From contig NZ_AP026867.1 of NCBI RefSeq assembly GCF_026000115.1, positions 5,196,001-5,260,000 on the forward strand: a DNA stretch of 64,000 nt, read 5' to 3'. The notes beneath the pieces are model-generated. The model did not search any database, was not told the origin of the DNA, and saw only the letters and a list, made by a program, of their open reading frames with translations. The first letter of the stretch is position 1; every line of letters starts with the position of its first letter. Shown piece by piece: positions 34,646-44,047 of the stretch. Origin of the DNA: Aureispira anguillae (GTDB lineage Bacteria; Bacteroidota; Bacteroidia; Chitinophagales; Saprospiraceae). Both the position numbers and the translations under genes were made by a program.

Positions 34646-37450
34646 ATGTCTAAAAACGCTACTTCTACCCAATATTTACTGATTAGCTTTCTATTTTTTA
34701 TTTCGGGCTTTTCAGGCTTAATCTATCAAGTTCTATGGACAAGACAATTTAAATTGTTACTAGGTAGTAGTATTCTATCCATCAGTATTATTGTTGCTAC
34801 TTTTATGGCGGGTTTATTAATTGGTGCTTGGTGGATTGGCAAGCGATTAGCTAAGAAAAAAATCAAAAACGAACTACAATACTATGGATATTTAGAAATA
34901 TCAATTGGTTTGTATGGTATACTATTGCTACTTTTATTGCCTTACAGTAAAGTTTTGTTTTCTTTAGTTGGAGCACCTTCTGTTGAATTCAATTATATAA
35001 AACTAATTATCAATACGCTCCTTACCTTCCTAATTCTAGCGGTACCAACAACAGCAATGGGGGCAACACTTCCCCTTTTAATCAATTACTTCTCTAAAGG
35101 CAATCATACCTTTAGAAAAACAATTGGTCATTTTTATGGCATCAATGCACTTGGAGCGGCGATTGCTTCATTTGTTGCTGGCTTTTTTTTTATTAAGAAT
35201 TTTGGGGTTAATGGTTCTGTATTTATTGCAATAATTCTCAACTTAATTATTGGAATTTTTGCCATTTATATTGCAGCTAAAAACAATTCCACACATCATT
35301 CTATTCCTGAAGCTCAACCTGCTACTTCGGATCACACTCCCTCAGCTGACAACAATCGTCTATCTCAGATCATTCTAGCTACCTCCTTTCTAACGGGTTT
35401 TATTGCTATTTCTTACGAAGTATTATGGATTCGTTGTCTGAATTACATTTCGAATAATAGTACGTATACCTTTTCTATTATTTTGTTTATTTTTCTCCTA
35501 GGAATTGCACTGGGAAGCTTTTCATTATCCTATATCAAACAGCTAAAAAACAAGCTCTTAACAGTTGCTATTTTTCAATACTTTTTGGCCATCGCAAGTT
35601 TGTTAATTATTTATCTATTTTATGCTTTTGCATATACAGACACGTTTTCAAATTGGTTTATGCAAACTAATAATTCAGATACTCCCATTTGGTATCATAA
35701 TATAGGGCTTAATTTAACCCTATCAATTCTCGTTTTTTTGATTCCATCTATACTCATGGGCATGACTTTCCCGCTCTTATCGGAGTTATACTATGACAAC
35801 AAGCAGGTAAAATCGGGCGAGGCGATTAGCCAAATCTATGTGGTCAACACTTTTGGGAATATATTGGGTGCTTTAATTCCTATTTTTGTGCTTATCCCCT
35901 TATTAGGCAGTATTAAGTGGACCTTATATCTCTTAGCAGGCGTAAATTTATTGATTGCACTTTACTATATCTTGCTGTCGAATACCCCTAAGAAAAATGC
36001 ACTGCTGTTAATGTCTACTTCTATTTTTGTAGCTGTACTAATGCTTACTCAATCTAATAATGTCCTAGCTTCTTTAGAAAATGTTAATGAAGACGCTTAT
36101 TCTGATAAACCTATTTTTTATAAAGAAGGAGTAATGGCTACAGTAAAGGTTTACAATCAGCACAATACCTACCAATCACTTAGCATCGATGGCGTTACCA
36201 TTGCCTCTGAGGCGTTTAAAGCGAAAGAAAGCACAATTGCCCACTTGCCTTTTTTTACGGATAAACCCATTAAAAATGTACTAGCGGTAGGTTTAGCAAG
36301 TGGATCTACTGTTGGATCTATTCTCAAACATCCTGAAGTAGAACAACTGGATGTAGTCGAAATTGTTCCAAGTGTCATGGATGCCCTAGACTATTTTAAA
36401 ACCTCTAATGGTGGTCTGCAAGACAATCCTAAAGTTAGCATCTATATTGATGATATATTCTCGCACCTTAATTATTCAGACAAAAAATACGACGTAATCT
36501 CTTCTGATGGCAAATTTGGCATATTAAATAGATCTAATACAACTATGTTATCCAAAGATTACTATCAAGTATGCAAAGAACATCTAAACCCCAAAGGTAT
36601 TTTTATACAATGGATCACTACCGAAATACCCAATAAACATTTTAAAACGATACTTAAAACAACCCAAGCTGTATTTCCTCATTCTGAATTGTTCCTCATT
36701 CGTAAGAACCTGTACATCATGTCTTCCTTAGAGCCTACAGCCCTAAAACATGATCGTATTGTCGCCAACTTCAACGATCCCAATATTAGCCAAGATTTAT
36801 ACGATAGTCACATTTTTACCCCTCAAGAGGTAATGGCTTATTATATTGGTCCTAATTTAGATTCTTCGGACAATACTCCTCTTTATAATACCTTGAATAC
36901 GCCAGTTATAGAATATGATTATAACTTAGAACGCAATAAAGATATTATTAAAGGTCGAACTAGCTTTTTTGTCAATCTACTTCATCTATATCAAAATTAT
37001 AATAAAAACAAGGCAGAAATAATAGGTTCAAAAAATACCATTACTGTTAATAAGGATTATATCAACTATGAATCCAACCAACGCTACCTTAGCTCTAGAA
37101 TAGCTTATCTGCAAGCACATTTTGCAATGCAAGAGCAACAAATTGATAAGATGTTAACCTTTTTCCAAAAGGTAGTTGATGAGAATCATCCTGAAAACAA
37201 TAATAATATTGCTGTCGCTGCTAAGAGTATTGGAGAGTATCATTTTCAACAGAAGAAGTATAGAAAAGCATTGGACTACTTTAACCTTGCAATAAAAAAG
37301 ATGGATGGCTATTCTGATGCTTTTACAATGCGAGGATTATGCTATTACTATTTAGGGGATATGACCGCTTCTAGAACCAATTTAGAAAAAGCATTGTCTC
37401 TCAACCCCCAAGATCAAACCGCAATTAGTTTCTTGAATGCCATCCAATAA
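34646..37450 (+). CDS. Fused MFS-like transporter / spermidine-synthase-like protein with C-terminal TPR
   Basis: Three parts are visible. Residues 1-470 hold about 12-13 hydrophobic segments (FFISGFSGLIYQVLWTRQFK; GINALGAAIASFVAGFF; ILMGMTFPLLSELYY). Residues ~490-720 are a spermidine-synthase-like Rossmann domain: NVLAVGLASGSTVGSIL (motif I), VVEIVPSVMDAL, and a DDIF loop; the usual catalytic aspartate region reads SSDGKFG. Residues ~830-934 are tetratricopeptide repeats (AKSIGEYHFQQKKYRKALDY). The family is common in bacteria and its substrate is mostly unknown; it probably is not a true polyamine synthase. A bidirectional terminator follows. Confidence 0.88.
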   Translation: MSKNATSTQYLLISFLFFISGFSGLIYQVLWTRQFKLLLGSSILSISIIVATFMAGLLIGAWWIGKRLAKKKIKNELQYYGYLEISIGLYGILLLLLLPYSKVLFSLVGAPSVEFNYIKLIINTLLTFLILAVPTTAMGATLPLLINYFSKGNHTFRKTIGHFYGINALGAAIASFVAGFFFIKNFGVNGSVFIAIILNLIIGIFAIYIAAKNNSTHHSIPEAQPATSDHTPSADNNRLSQIILATSFLTGFIAISYEVLWIRCLNYISNNSTYTFSIILFIFLLGIALGSFSLSYIKQLKNKLLTVAIFQYFLAIASLLIIYLFYAFAYTDTFSNWFMQTNNSDTPIWYHNIGLNLTLSILVFLIPSILMGMTFPLLSELYYDNKQVKSGEAISQIYVVNTFGNILGALIPIFVLIPLLGSIKWTLYLLAGVNLLIALYYILLSNTPKKNALLLMSTSIFVAVLMLTQSNNVLASLENVNEDAYSDKPIFYKEGVMATVKVYNQHNTYQSLSIDGVTIASEAFKAKESTIAHLPFFTDKPIKNVLAVGLASGSTVGSILKHPEVEQLDVVEIVPSVMDALDYFKTSNGGLQDNPKVSIYIDDIFSHLNYSDKKYDVISSDGKFGILNRSNTTMLSKDYYQVCKEHLNPKGIFIQWITTEIPNKHFKTILKTTQAVFPHSELFLIRKNLYIMSSLEPTALKHDRIVANFNDPNISQDLYDSHIFTPQEVMAYYIGPNLDSSDNTPLYNTLNTPVIEYDYNLERNKDIIKGRTSFFVNLLHLYQNYNKNKAEIIGSKNTITVNKDYINYESNQRYLSSRIAYLQAHFAMQEQQIDKMLTFFQKVVDENHPENNNNIAVAAKSIGEYHFQQKKYRKALDYFNLAIKKMDGYSDAFTMRGLCYYYLGDMTASRTNLEKALSLNPQDQTAISFLNAIQ

Positions 37451-37465
37451 CGATAACTATTAAAT

Positions 37466-37500
37466 AAAAAAGGTAAGTCTGAAAAGACTTACCTTTTTTT
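37466..37500. terminator. Bidirectional terminator between convergent genes
   Basis: AAAAAAGGTAAGTC (37466-37479) and GACTTACCTTTTTT (37486-37499) form a perfect 14-bp stem with a 6-nt loop. A-run and T-run flank it, so it serves both the MFS fusion gene and, from the other side, secDF. Confidence 0.9.
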
Positions 37501-37544
37501 AGCTTTTTCAAGCTTATTTAGTTAATTACTAAATCTATATTTTA

Positions 37545-40500
37545 TTAAGCTTCTGGAGCATCTTCTTCTGCAACCACTTCCTCTACAACTGGTGCATCAA
37601 AAATATTGCTATTTCCTGTTGTATCTACCACAACTGGTGTCGCAATAAAAATAGAAGAATAAGTACCCACTAAGATACCAATCAACAATGCAAAAGCAAA
37701 GCCACTAATACCAGAACCTCCAAACAAGAACAAGATCAAAACTACCAACAATGTAGTTAAAGAGGTAATACAAGTACGGCTGATGGTATTGTTAACAGCA
37801 ATGTTTACAATTTCTTCAAAGCTAGCTTTATCTTGCATATCTCTACCTACCTCACGAATACGGTCAAATACAACCACTGTATCGTTAATAGAATAACCAA
37901 TTACGGTCAAAATAGCCGCAATAAATGCTTGATCAATTTCTAAAGAGAACGGTAGAATTCCTTTGAAAATAGAGAAAATAGACAAGACAAATAAAACATC
38001 ATGTACCAATGCTGCTAAAGCACCTGCACTGTATTGCCATCTATTAAATCGCAAGAAAATATACAAGAAAATAAAGATTAATGACAAACCTGCTGCCCAA
38101 CCTGCTGAATTGCGAATATCATCCGCAATAGTAGGACCTACTTTAGAAGAAGCACTTAGGTAGAATGCACCAGCTGCACCACCTTCTACGGGTTCTCCAG
38201 CGGCAAAATTAGCATAGCTAATGTCATTGCTAGAATATGCTTTTGCTGCTTCGTATACCTTGAATAGAATAATAGAGTCTGCATTGATCTCTGTATTCTT
38301 TTGAAGGAAAGAAGTTGTAATTTTAGCTTGAGTAGACTTACTAAATTCTCGAACAACGGTTTTGTTTACATTCTCTTCATCCAATCCTACTGTAGCAAAA
38401 GAAGTTTCAATTTCTTTTTTAAATGCAGTAACATCTACATCACCAGCAAACTGAACCGTATAAGAACGTCCCCCTTGTAAATCAACCCCTAGCTCAAAAC
38501 CTGTACTAACAATTGAAATAATACCTAGGGTCAACACTACACCAGAAATAGCATAAGCCATTTTACGTTTAGATACGAAGTTAATACCAGGATTTGCTAA
38601 AACATTTTTAGACCAATTTGCCCATACAGTAACCTCTTTGTTTTTCTCCATATAAGAGTCAAAAAGCATACGCCCAATAAGTACCGCAGAGAATACAGAA
38701 CAAACAACCCCTATAATCAATACTGTTGCAAAACCTTTGATTGGTCCAAGCCCAAAGTTGTACAAAATACCTGCTACGATCAAGGTTGTAATGTTGGCAT
38801 CCAAAATAGCAGAGTAAGAATGGCTAAAACCTTTGGTTATTGCCTCTTTCCAACCTTCTCCTCCTCTCAATTCTTCACGAATACGCTCAAAGATAATTAC
38901 GTTGGCATCTACTGCCATACCAATGGTCAAAACGATACCCGCAATACCAGGTAACGTTAATACAGTACCAAAAGAAGCCAAAGAACCAAAGATAAAGAAT
39001 ACGTTTAAGAACAAAGCAATTACAGCGATTACACCCGCCATTGCATAATAACCCAACATGTATAACAATACCAAAACAAAACCGCCAACTAATGACCAAA
39101 TACCAGCAGAAACAGTAGCCGCTCCCAAAGAAGGACCAACAACAGCTTCCTCAATAATTTCAGGTTTTGCAGGCAATTTACCAATACTCAAAATATTAGC
39201 AAGGTCTTTTGCCTCTGTAACGTTATCAAAACCACCAGAAATAGAAGTATTTCCATTTGGAATCGGCTCATTTACATTGGGTGCAGAGTAAACTTTGTTA
39301 TCCAAAACAACCGCTACTTGACGACCAACGTTATCTGTTGTCATTTTTTTCCAAACTCTTGCTCCCTCTTGATCCATACTCAATGAAACCGCAAAACCTC
39401 TACCCGTTGGATTAGGAGTTGGGTACGATTGAATCACACGCTCTCCACTCAATTTAGAGTTCTTTCTTCCTTTTGTATTTAAAGCATATAAAGCAATATA
39501 ATTTTTGCCGTCTGTTCCTTCAAAAGATTTGGCATCCCATACAAAACGTACTGATCTAGCCTTTCCTCCCAATGCCTTTTTAGCATCTTCACTCTTTAGA
39601 ATAGCCTCTACTCCAGGAACGTTTGCCAACTCAGCATAACCAATTACACCTGAACGATCTGCATTGCTACGAGCAATAACAGGTTGCAATAATGTAAATA
39701 AAGGACCCATATCAACAGAATCCGCTGCTAAATCACCATTGTCTAAGTCTCCTAGATCACTCAAGGTAGAATCTCCAGCCAAATCGCTAGAATCTGATGT
39801 AGTCTCAGGCGTTTCTTCAACAGGAGCAGAAGTAGTATCATTTAATGTTTCTGCTAACTTCTTTTGCTCTTTTAAAGTTTCATTTAATGCAATCAACTCA
39901 TTTTGGATGTCTACATTTTGGTGCAATTCCCAGAACTCTAAGTTTGCTGTTGCTTGCAAATATTTTCTAGCACGCTTAGGGTTACGAACACCTGGCAACT
40001 CAACTGTAATTCTATCGGTACTTTTATCCAATGATACGATTGGTTGAGCCACACCAAAGCGGTCAATACGTTGCTTCAATAGATTGTAAGTACTTTCTAC
40101 TGTTTCTCCAGCAATCTTGCGAATAGCAGCCAATACTTGTGCATCTGTTGATTCAATTGTTACCTCATCTTTTAGACGCTCACTTACTGAAAACAAACGA
40201 GCCAATGGGCGGTCAGAATTAGCAGCATAACGCTCTCCAAACAAAGTCACATAATCAGTTTGAGCTGACTGTTGTGCTGTTTTTGCTTCATCCAAAGATT
40301 TCAAAAACTCTGGATTGCGGCTATCACCAGACAAGGCAATAATTAGCTCTTTCAAATCTACCTGCATAACAACACTCATACCTCCTTGAAGGTCCAATCC
40401 CCAAGCGATTTGTTGTTGTTTTAATTCTTGGTAGTTATATTCTTTAACAAATGGTATACTAAATACTGTCTTATTAGAAACCGAATCTAGATAAGCATTA

Positions 40501-40679
40501 CGAAAAGAATCTCTGCGTTCTTCTTTTATATTTGAATCAGCTTCTTGTGCTACTGCTGCTGCTGCATACTGGCTAGCGTTAGATTCTACGCTATTTGTTG
40601 GAAACCAGAGCAAAAATTGATAGGCAACTACCAATAGTGCTACACCTGTAAAAAATTTAATCAGTGCTTTTCCTTGCAT
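37545..40679 (-). CDS. secDF: Protein translocase subunit SecDF (fused)
   Basis: An RND-type membrane protein that uses the proton gradient to pull exported proteins through SecYEG. SecD and SecF are fused in one chain of 1044 aa, as usual in Bacteroidota. The SecD half has GLDLQGGMSVVMQVDL and, before its membrane bundle, VVGPSLGAATVSAG, GMAVDANVIIFERIREE. The SecF half repeats this as GVDLQGGRSYTVQF, KVGPTIADDIRNSAG and SINDTVVVFDRIRE. A low-complexity Asp/Ser/Thr stretch near residue 290 is an exported loop. ATG 40679 is preceded directly by an in-frame GTG. Export through SecDF feeds the T9SS cargo seen in this window. Confidence 0.96.
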   Translation of the reverse strand: MQGKALIKFFTGVALLVVAYQFLLWFPTNSVESNASQYAAAAVAQEADSNIKEERRDSFRNAYLDSVSNKTVFSIPFVKEYNYQELKQQQIAWGLDLQGGMSVVMQVDLKELIIALSGDSRNPEFLKSLDEAKTAQQSAQTDYVTLFGERYAANSDRPLARLFSVSERLKDEVTIESTDAQVLAAIRKIAGETVESTYNLLKQRIDRFGVAQPIVSLDKSTDRITVELPGVRNPKRARKYLQATANLEFWELHQNVDIQNELIALNETLKEQKKLAETLNDTTSAPVEETPETTSDSSDLAGDSTLSDLGDLDNGDLAADSVDMGPLFTLLQPVIARSNADRSGVIGYAELANVPGVEAILKSEDAKKALGGKARSVRFVWDAKSFEGTDGKNYIALYALNTKGRKNSKLSGERVIQSYPTPNPTGRGFAVSLSMDQEGARVWKKMTTDNVGRQVAVVLDNKVYSAPNVNEPIPNGNTSISGGFDNVTEAKDLANILSIGKLPAKPEIIEEAVVGPSLGAATVSAGIWSLVGGFVLVLLYMLGYYAMAGVIAVIALFLNVFFIFGSLASFGTVLTLPGIAGIVLTIGMAVDANVIIFERIREELRGGEGWKEAITKGFSHSYSAILDANITTLIVAGILYNFGLGPIKGFATVLIIGVVCSVFSAVLIGRMLFDSYMEKNKEVTVWANWSKNVLANPGINFVSKRKMAYAISGVVLTLGIISIVSTGFELGVDLQGGRSYTVQFAGDVDVTAFKKEIETSFATVGLDEENVNKTVVREFSKSTQAKITTSFLQKNTEINADSIILFKVYEAAKAYSSNDISYANFAAGEPVEGGAAGAFYLSASSKVGPTIADDIRNSAGWAAGLSLIFIFLYIFLRFNRWQYSAGALAALVHDVLFVLSIFSIFKGILPFSLEIDQAFIAAILTVIGYSINDTVVVFDRIREVGRDMQDKASFEEIVNIAVNNTISRTCITSLTTLLVVLILFLFGGSGISGFAFALLIGILVGTYSSIFIATPVVVDTTGNSNIFDAPVVEEVVAEEDAPEA

Positions 40680-41051
40680 CACTTTTTATAATTTGTCTTA
40701 AAAATTGGTTCTATACAGTAGATAAAATTGTCTCTTTTTTACAACTAAACTACTGCGCTATTGCTTCCATTTGTTTAGTGCTAACTACTTAGCGCTAGAC
40801 AAATTGACTGCAAATATAGATTTTTTTAAGTATGATTTAACAATTCGCTCATGAAATACTTGGTTTAACCAATAAACACAATGCACAGCTCCAACAATCT
40901 ATTTTCTCATCCTAGCATTAAAAACAACTTCAATACTAAAAATCAAACTATTAGAGCTGTCTCTTTTGTTCTAATTAAAACAAAAACAAACGCATTTATT
41001 CATGAACAGGTTTATAATGAATGCGATTTAGCAATCGCTGGCGTATAAAAG
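40680..41051. other. secDF leader with strong inverted repeat
   Basis: No gene seen. TTTGTTTAGTGCTAA (40770-40784) and TTAGCGCTAGACAAA (40789-40803) form a 15-bp stem with a 4-nt loop; the two unmatched pairs are G-U in plus-strand RNA but C-A in minus-strand RNA. It lies 91-124 bp upstream of secDF. It has no T-tract, so it is not an obvious terminator; an operator or a structured leader is possible. Confidence 0.45.
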
Positions 41052-41450
41052 TTAGCAATGAGGAGGTCCCCGACTAGGTGTGCTGAGGGCATAACATTGT
41101 GTGTATGCCTTGTTTTCTTTAAACGAATATGGGCTAACATTTTGAGTAAAGTTGAGTGTTTCAAAAGTTGCCTCTGTTCTATGTTGAGATAACGCAATCC
41201 AAGGTAAGTTCTTGTCGCTATCTTTAGCATCAGTAGGATTGTTTTTGGTAATCTGTTGCCCATCGTCAGGCATCATAGGAGTCAACAGCTTAAACAACAA
41301 CACTGTCTCTCCACTAGGAGCAGCATCACTTTGTATCTGGGGGCTAACAAAAGTAATACTCTGAGCCGTAGAACAAGACCAAAACTGCGACGTGACCAAG
41401 CCTGCTATGGCAATAATCGCTACAAAGAGTCGTGCAAACGTCTTGTTCAT
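41052..41450 (-). CDS. Small exported protein of unknown function
   Basis: I do not recognise this family. MNKTFARLFVAIIAIAGLVT followed by SQFWSCSTAQ is a signal peptide (possible lipobox near WSC). The mature ~105 residues are polar, with FVSPQIQSDAAPSGE and an end rich in proline and histidine (STPSRGPPHC). The ATG at 41450 is 100 bp after the murB stop on the same strand. Another minus-strand frame at 41012-41263 overlaps it but lacks a signal and a good start, so I prefer this one. Confidence 0.6.
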   Translation of the reverse strand: MNKTFARLFVAIIAIAGLVTSQFWSCSTAQSITFVSPQIQSDAAPSGETVLLFKLLTPMMPDDGQQITKNNPTDAKDSDKNLPWIALSQHRTEATFETLNFTQNVSPYSFKENKAYTQCYALSTPSRGPPHC

Positions 41451-41567
41451 GGTGAATAAATATTTTTTAATTTTAGAAAAACCTAAGGCTCTAACCTAAA
41501 GCAATTGGGCAAAGTTAATAAAAATAACTATTCATAGCCTTCTTAAAGCCCTAAAGTTGTTGATTTA

Positions 41568-42563
41568 CTACAAGATATTTACTTCTGCTTCTAATTTTAC
41601 CCCAAAATTTGCCCAAACAGAAGCTTGAATTTTTTGTGCTAAATTCCAAATTTCTTGTCCTGTAGCTTTTCCATAATTAACCAGTACCAATGCTTGTTGA
41701 GTATGTACGCCTGCATCTCCTTCTCGATAGCCTTTCCAGCCTAGTTGGTCAATCAACCAGCCCGCAGCCAATTTCTTAGCTTCCTTTCCCATTGGATAAA
41801 CGGGCATTTTAGGGTATTTTTTTTGTAATTTTTCGCAAAGTGCCTTGTCGATGATTGGGTTCTTAAAAAAGGAGCCAGAATTGCCAATTTTTTTTGGATC
41901 GGGTAATTTCTGGGTTCGAATTTGGATAATGGCATCACTAATTGCTCGAATAGAGACAGGAGCATTGGTGGCGGCTAAGATTTGCTGAATGGCTCCATAA
42001 GAAGTGTTAAAAACAGGTTCTTTAGACAAACGTAAAATAACTCTTGTAATCAAACATTTGCCTTTCATCGCTCGTTTAAAAATGCTATCTCGATAACCAA
42101 ACTCACAGTCTTCCAAACTAAAAAATTGCGTTTGACCTGTTGCCAAATCAATGGCTTCTAAATGATGAAAGACATCTTTTAACTCTACTCCATACGCTCC
42201 AATATTCTGAATAGGAGCAGCCCCCACAGACCCAGGAATCAAGGATAGATTCTCAAGCCCAGCATATCCTTGTTCAATAGACCACAAAACCAACTCATGC
42301 CAAACCTCTCCCCCTCCGACACGAATCCAAACATTGGTTGCATTCTCTTCTACCAATTCAATGCCTTTGATTTGATTGTGTACCACTAGACCTTCAAAGC
42401 TTTTGGTAAATAGGATATTGCTTCCTCCTCCCAAAATAAAAAAGGGGCTTGTAAGTGGCAATGCTTCCCTTAATTGTTTTTCAGAATGAATGGCACAATA
42501 GTCCGTTGCACAGACCTCCAAACCAAAGGTATGCAGTTCTTTCAAAGAAATCTTTCTTTTCAT
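41568..42563 (-). CDS. murB: UDP-N-acetylenolpyruvoylglucosamine reductase MurB
   Basis: Reduces UDP-GlcNAc-enolpyruvate to UDP-MurNAc with NADPH and FAD, an early step of peptidoglycan synthesis in the cytoplasm. The FAD-binding core shows LGGGSNILF near residue 41, WIRVGGGEVWHELV, GLENLSLIPGSVGAAPIQNIG, and FGYRDSIFK. SGSFFKNPI carries the serine proton donor and AEVNIL ends the chain with the expected acidic residue. Length 331 aa fits the type I (E. coli-like) enzyme. A small membrane protein gene lies 3 bp upstream on the same strand. Confidence 0.96.
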   Translation of the reverse strand: MKRKISLKELHTFGLEVCATDYCAIHSEKQLREALPLTSPFFILGGGSNILFTKSFEGLVVHNQIKGIELVEENATNVWIRVGGGEVWHELVLWSIEQGYAGLENLSLIPGSVGAAPIQNIGAYGVELKDVFHHLEAIDLATGQTQFFSLEDCEFGYRDSIFKRAMKGKCLITRVILRLSKEPVFNTSYGAIQQILAATNAPVSIRAISDAIIQIRTQKLPDPKKIGNSGSFFKNPIIDKALCEKLQKKYPKMPVYPMGKEAKKLAAGWLIDQLGWKGYREGDAGVHTQQALVLVNYGKATGQEIWNLAQKIQASVWANFGVKLEAEVNIL

Positions 42564-42566
42564 AAT

Positions 42567-42866
42567 TTAGCGATAATACATTAAGACTCCTCCACAAATA
42601 GTCAACACAAGCATACAAAGCATTGAGATACGCATGGACAATTTCATACTGCCTACATGTGACAATATCAAATCTTTGTGTTGAGGGTACTTTAGTAACA
42701 CTTCTTTTTCTAAACGTTCTTTATTCAAAACATGCTCTTTACTAAAAGCAACGCCTTGTTCTGCTAGTTTTTTAAATGTTCTAAACGTCTTTACTCGAAA
42801 AAACACATTGGCTAATAATAAAAAACCAAAGGTTACGATTGTTATTGTGATTAATGTATCTTGCAT
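42567..42866 (-). CDS. Small membrane protein, 99 aa
   Basis: I do not recognise this family. Two membrane segments are visible, TIVTFGFLLLANVFF near the N-terminus and LSMRISMLCMLVLTICGGVLMYY at the C-terminus, with a basic 40-residue loop between. Its stop lies 3 bp before the murB start, so the two are cotranscribed; no functional link to cell wall synthesis can be shown. Confidence 0.75.
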   Translation of the reverse strand: MQDTLITITIVTFGFLLLANVFFRVKTFRTFKKLAEQGVAFSKEHVLNKERLEKEVLLKYPQHKDLILSHVGSMKLSMRISMLCMLVLTICGGVLMYYR

Positions 42867-43042
42867 AGCAGGTTATGATTCAATAAATATAGTCTTTTAT
42901 AGAAATGCAAAAGTACAACAATGTATGTAATCTGTCCTAATAATCTATTGTTAAATTGCGTACCAAGTAGGTCCATAGATTTTCTTAATAAGATATTGAT
43001 GTTGTTTAATTTTTTCCATCATTCACAATCCATCCAAATACA

Positions 43043-43771
43043 ATGAGAATTAGTGCTGCCCAAATACAATCCATCAAAGGAGATATAGCCGCTAATATTA
43101 ACCATCACATCAGGTGGGTTCGGCTTGCCATAAAAAATCAGGTAGATGCTATTTTTTTTCCAGAACTTTCTATTACTAATTATGAACCTACATTGGCAAA
43201 AAAATTAGCAACAACAGCTAACGATCCCCGCTTTGATGTCTTCCAAGAATTGAGCAATCAATATAAAATTACGATAGGGATTGGTGTTCCCATTCAATCT
43301 GAACGAGGAATTTTAATTAGCCTTCTTATTTTTCAAGCCAATCGAGCTAGACAGTGTTATTCCAAACAACAATTACATCCCGATGAGTTTCCTTATTTTG
43401 TTGCTGGCAAAAAGCAATTGGTATTGAATATCGACGATTTTAAAATTGCTCCTGCTATTTGTTATGAGTCGCTACAAATAGAACATGCGACGCATGCCAG
43501 CAGTTTAGGAGCCCAATGTTACCTTGCCAGTGTAGCTAAATCTCAACAAGGTATTAACAAAGCGATTTTGCACTATCCCAAGCTTGCAAAACAACAGGCT
43601 ATGCTTGTTCTTTTGGCTAATGCCATTGGAAAATCGGATACCTTTGACAGCAGGGGCTGTTCTGCTATTTGGGAAACCGATGGAACCTTAATGGGGCAAC
43701 TGGATGCACAATCAGAAGGCTTGTTAATTTATGACACCATTAGCAAAAAAGGAATTGCAGTAACGTTATAA
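43043..43771 (+). CDS. Carbon-nitrogen hydrolase (nitrilase superfamily)
   Basis: Hydrolyses a C-N bond in an amide or nitrile. The Glu-Lys-Cys triad positions are visible: Glu in FFPELSITNYEP (near residue 41), Lys in CYSKQQLHPDEFPYF (near 111), and Cys in FKIAPAICYESLQ (near 140). ISAAQIQSIKGDIAANI is the family start. Length 242 aa is short but complete. The natural substrate is unknown. A family-2 mobile element lies between it and the next gene, 8 bp after its stop. Confidence 0.88.
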   Translation: MRISAAQIQSIKGDIAANINHHIRWVRLAIKNQVDAIFFPELSITNYEPTLAKKLATTANDPRFDVFQELSNQYKITIGIGVPIQSERGILISLLIFQANRARQCYSKQQLHPDEFPYFVAGKKQLVLNIDDFKIAPAICYESLQIEHATHASSLGAQCYLASVAKSQQGINKAILHYPKLAKQQAMLVLLANAIGKSDTFDSRGCSAIWETDGTLMGQLDAQSEGLLIYDTISKKGIAVTL

Positions 43772-43779
43772 ACGATGAA

Positions 43780-44042
43780 GGTTCTTTGACAACCCGTAGG
43801 CTCACGCAGTAACCACGCAGTAGCAGCGAAGCTAATTTTGTGAAATAGAAAACTATTTTGCCTGCTTATTACTACTTTTGTTATAAGTTATAGATAGTAA
43901 GTCGCTTGCTTAGTTCCTGTAAATACAGGACATACGACTTACTATCTATAATTTTCTTCTAAAAAAACAGTAGCAACGAAGCTAAAATAGTTGAAGGCTT
44001 ACCCTTTTTTAGCATTTACCACACGATTGAGTTCTCAAAGAG
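43780..44042. mobile_element. Non-autonomous element, family 2, right end decayed (~263 bp)
   Basis: The left end GGTTCTTTGACAA (43780-43792) and the body (TGCCTGCTTATTACTAC, then TTTTGTTATAAGT, the central hairpin, GAAGCTAAAATAG, and CACGATT) match the intact copy at 55413-55671. The right end is altered to GAGTTCTCAAAGAG, and no clean target duplication remains. Relative to the other copy it carries an extra GC-richer stretch near 43793-43835 containing GGCTCACGCAGTA and CAGCGAAGCTAA. It fills nearly the whole gap between the nitrilase stop and the esterase start, so the latter's 5' leader lies within it. No ORF. Confidence 0.75.
43888..43951. repeat. Central hairpin of the family-2 element, copy A
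   Basis: TTATAGATAGTAAGTCG (43888-43904) pairs perfectly over 17 bp with CGACTTACTATCTATAA (43935-43951). The 30-nt loop holds a second hairpin, TCCTGTA / TACAGGA. Compared with copy B at 55471-55536 both arms differ at the same five paired positions, and the loop is in the opposite orientation. Confidence 0.85.
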
Positions 44043-44047
44043 CGACT

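Noticed and set aside
41012-41263. Alternative minus-strand frame overlapping the small exported protein
   Set aside because: The overlapping frame at 41052-41450 has an ATG and a signal peptide; this one is basic and has neither.
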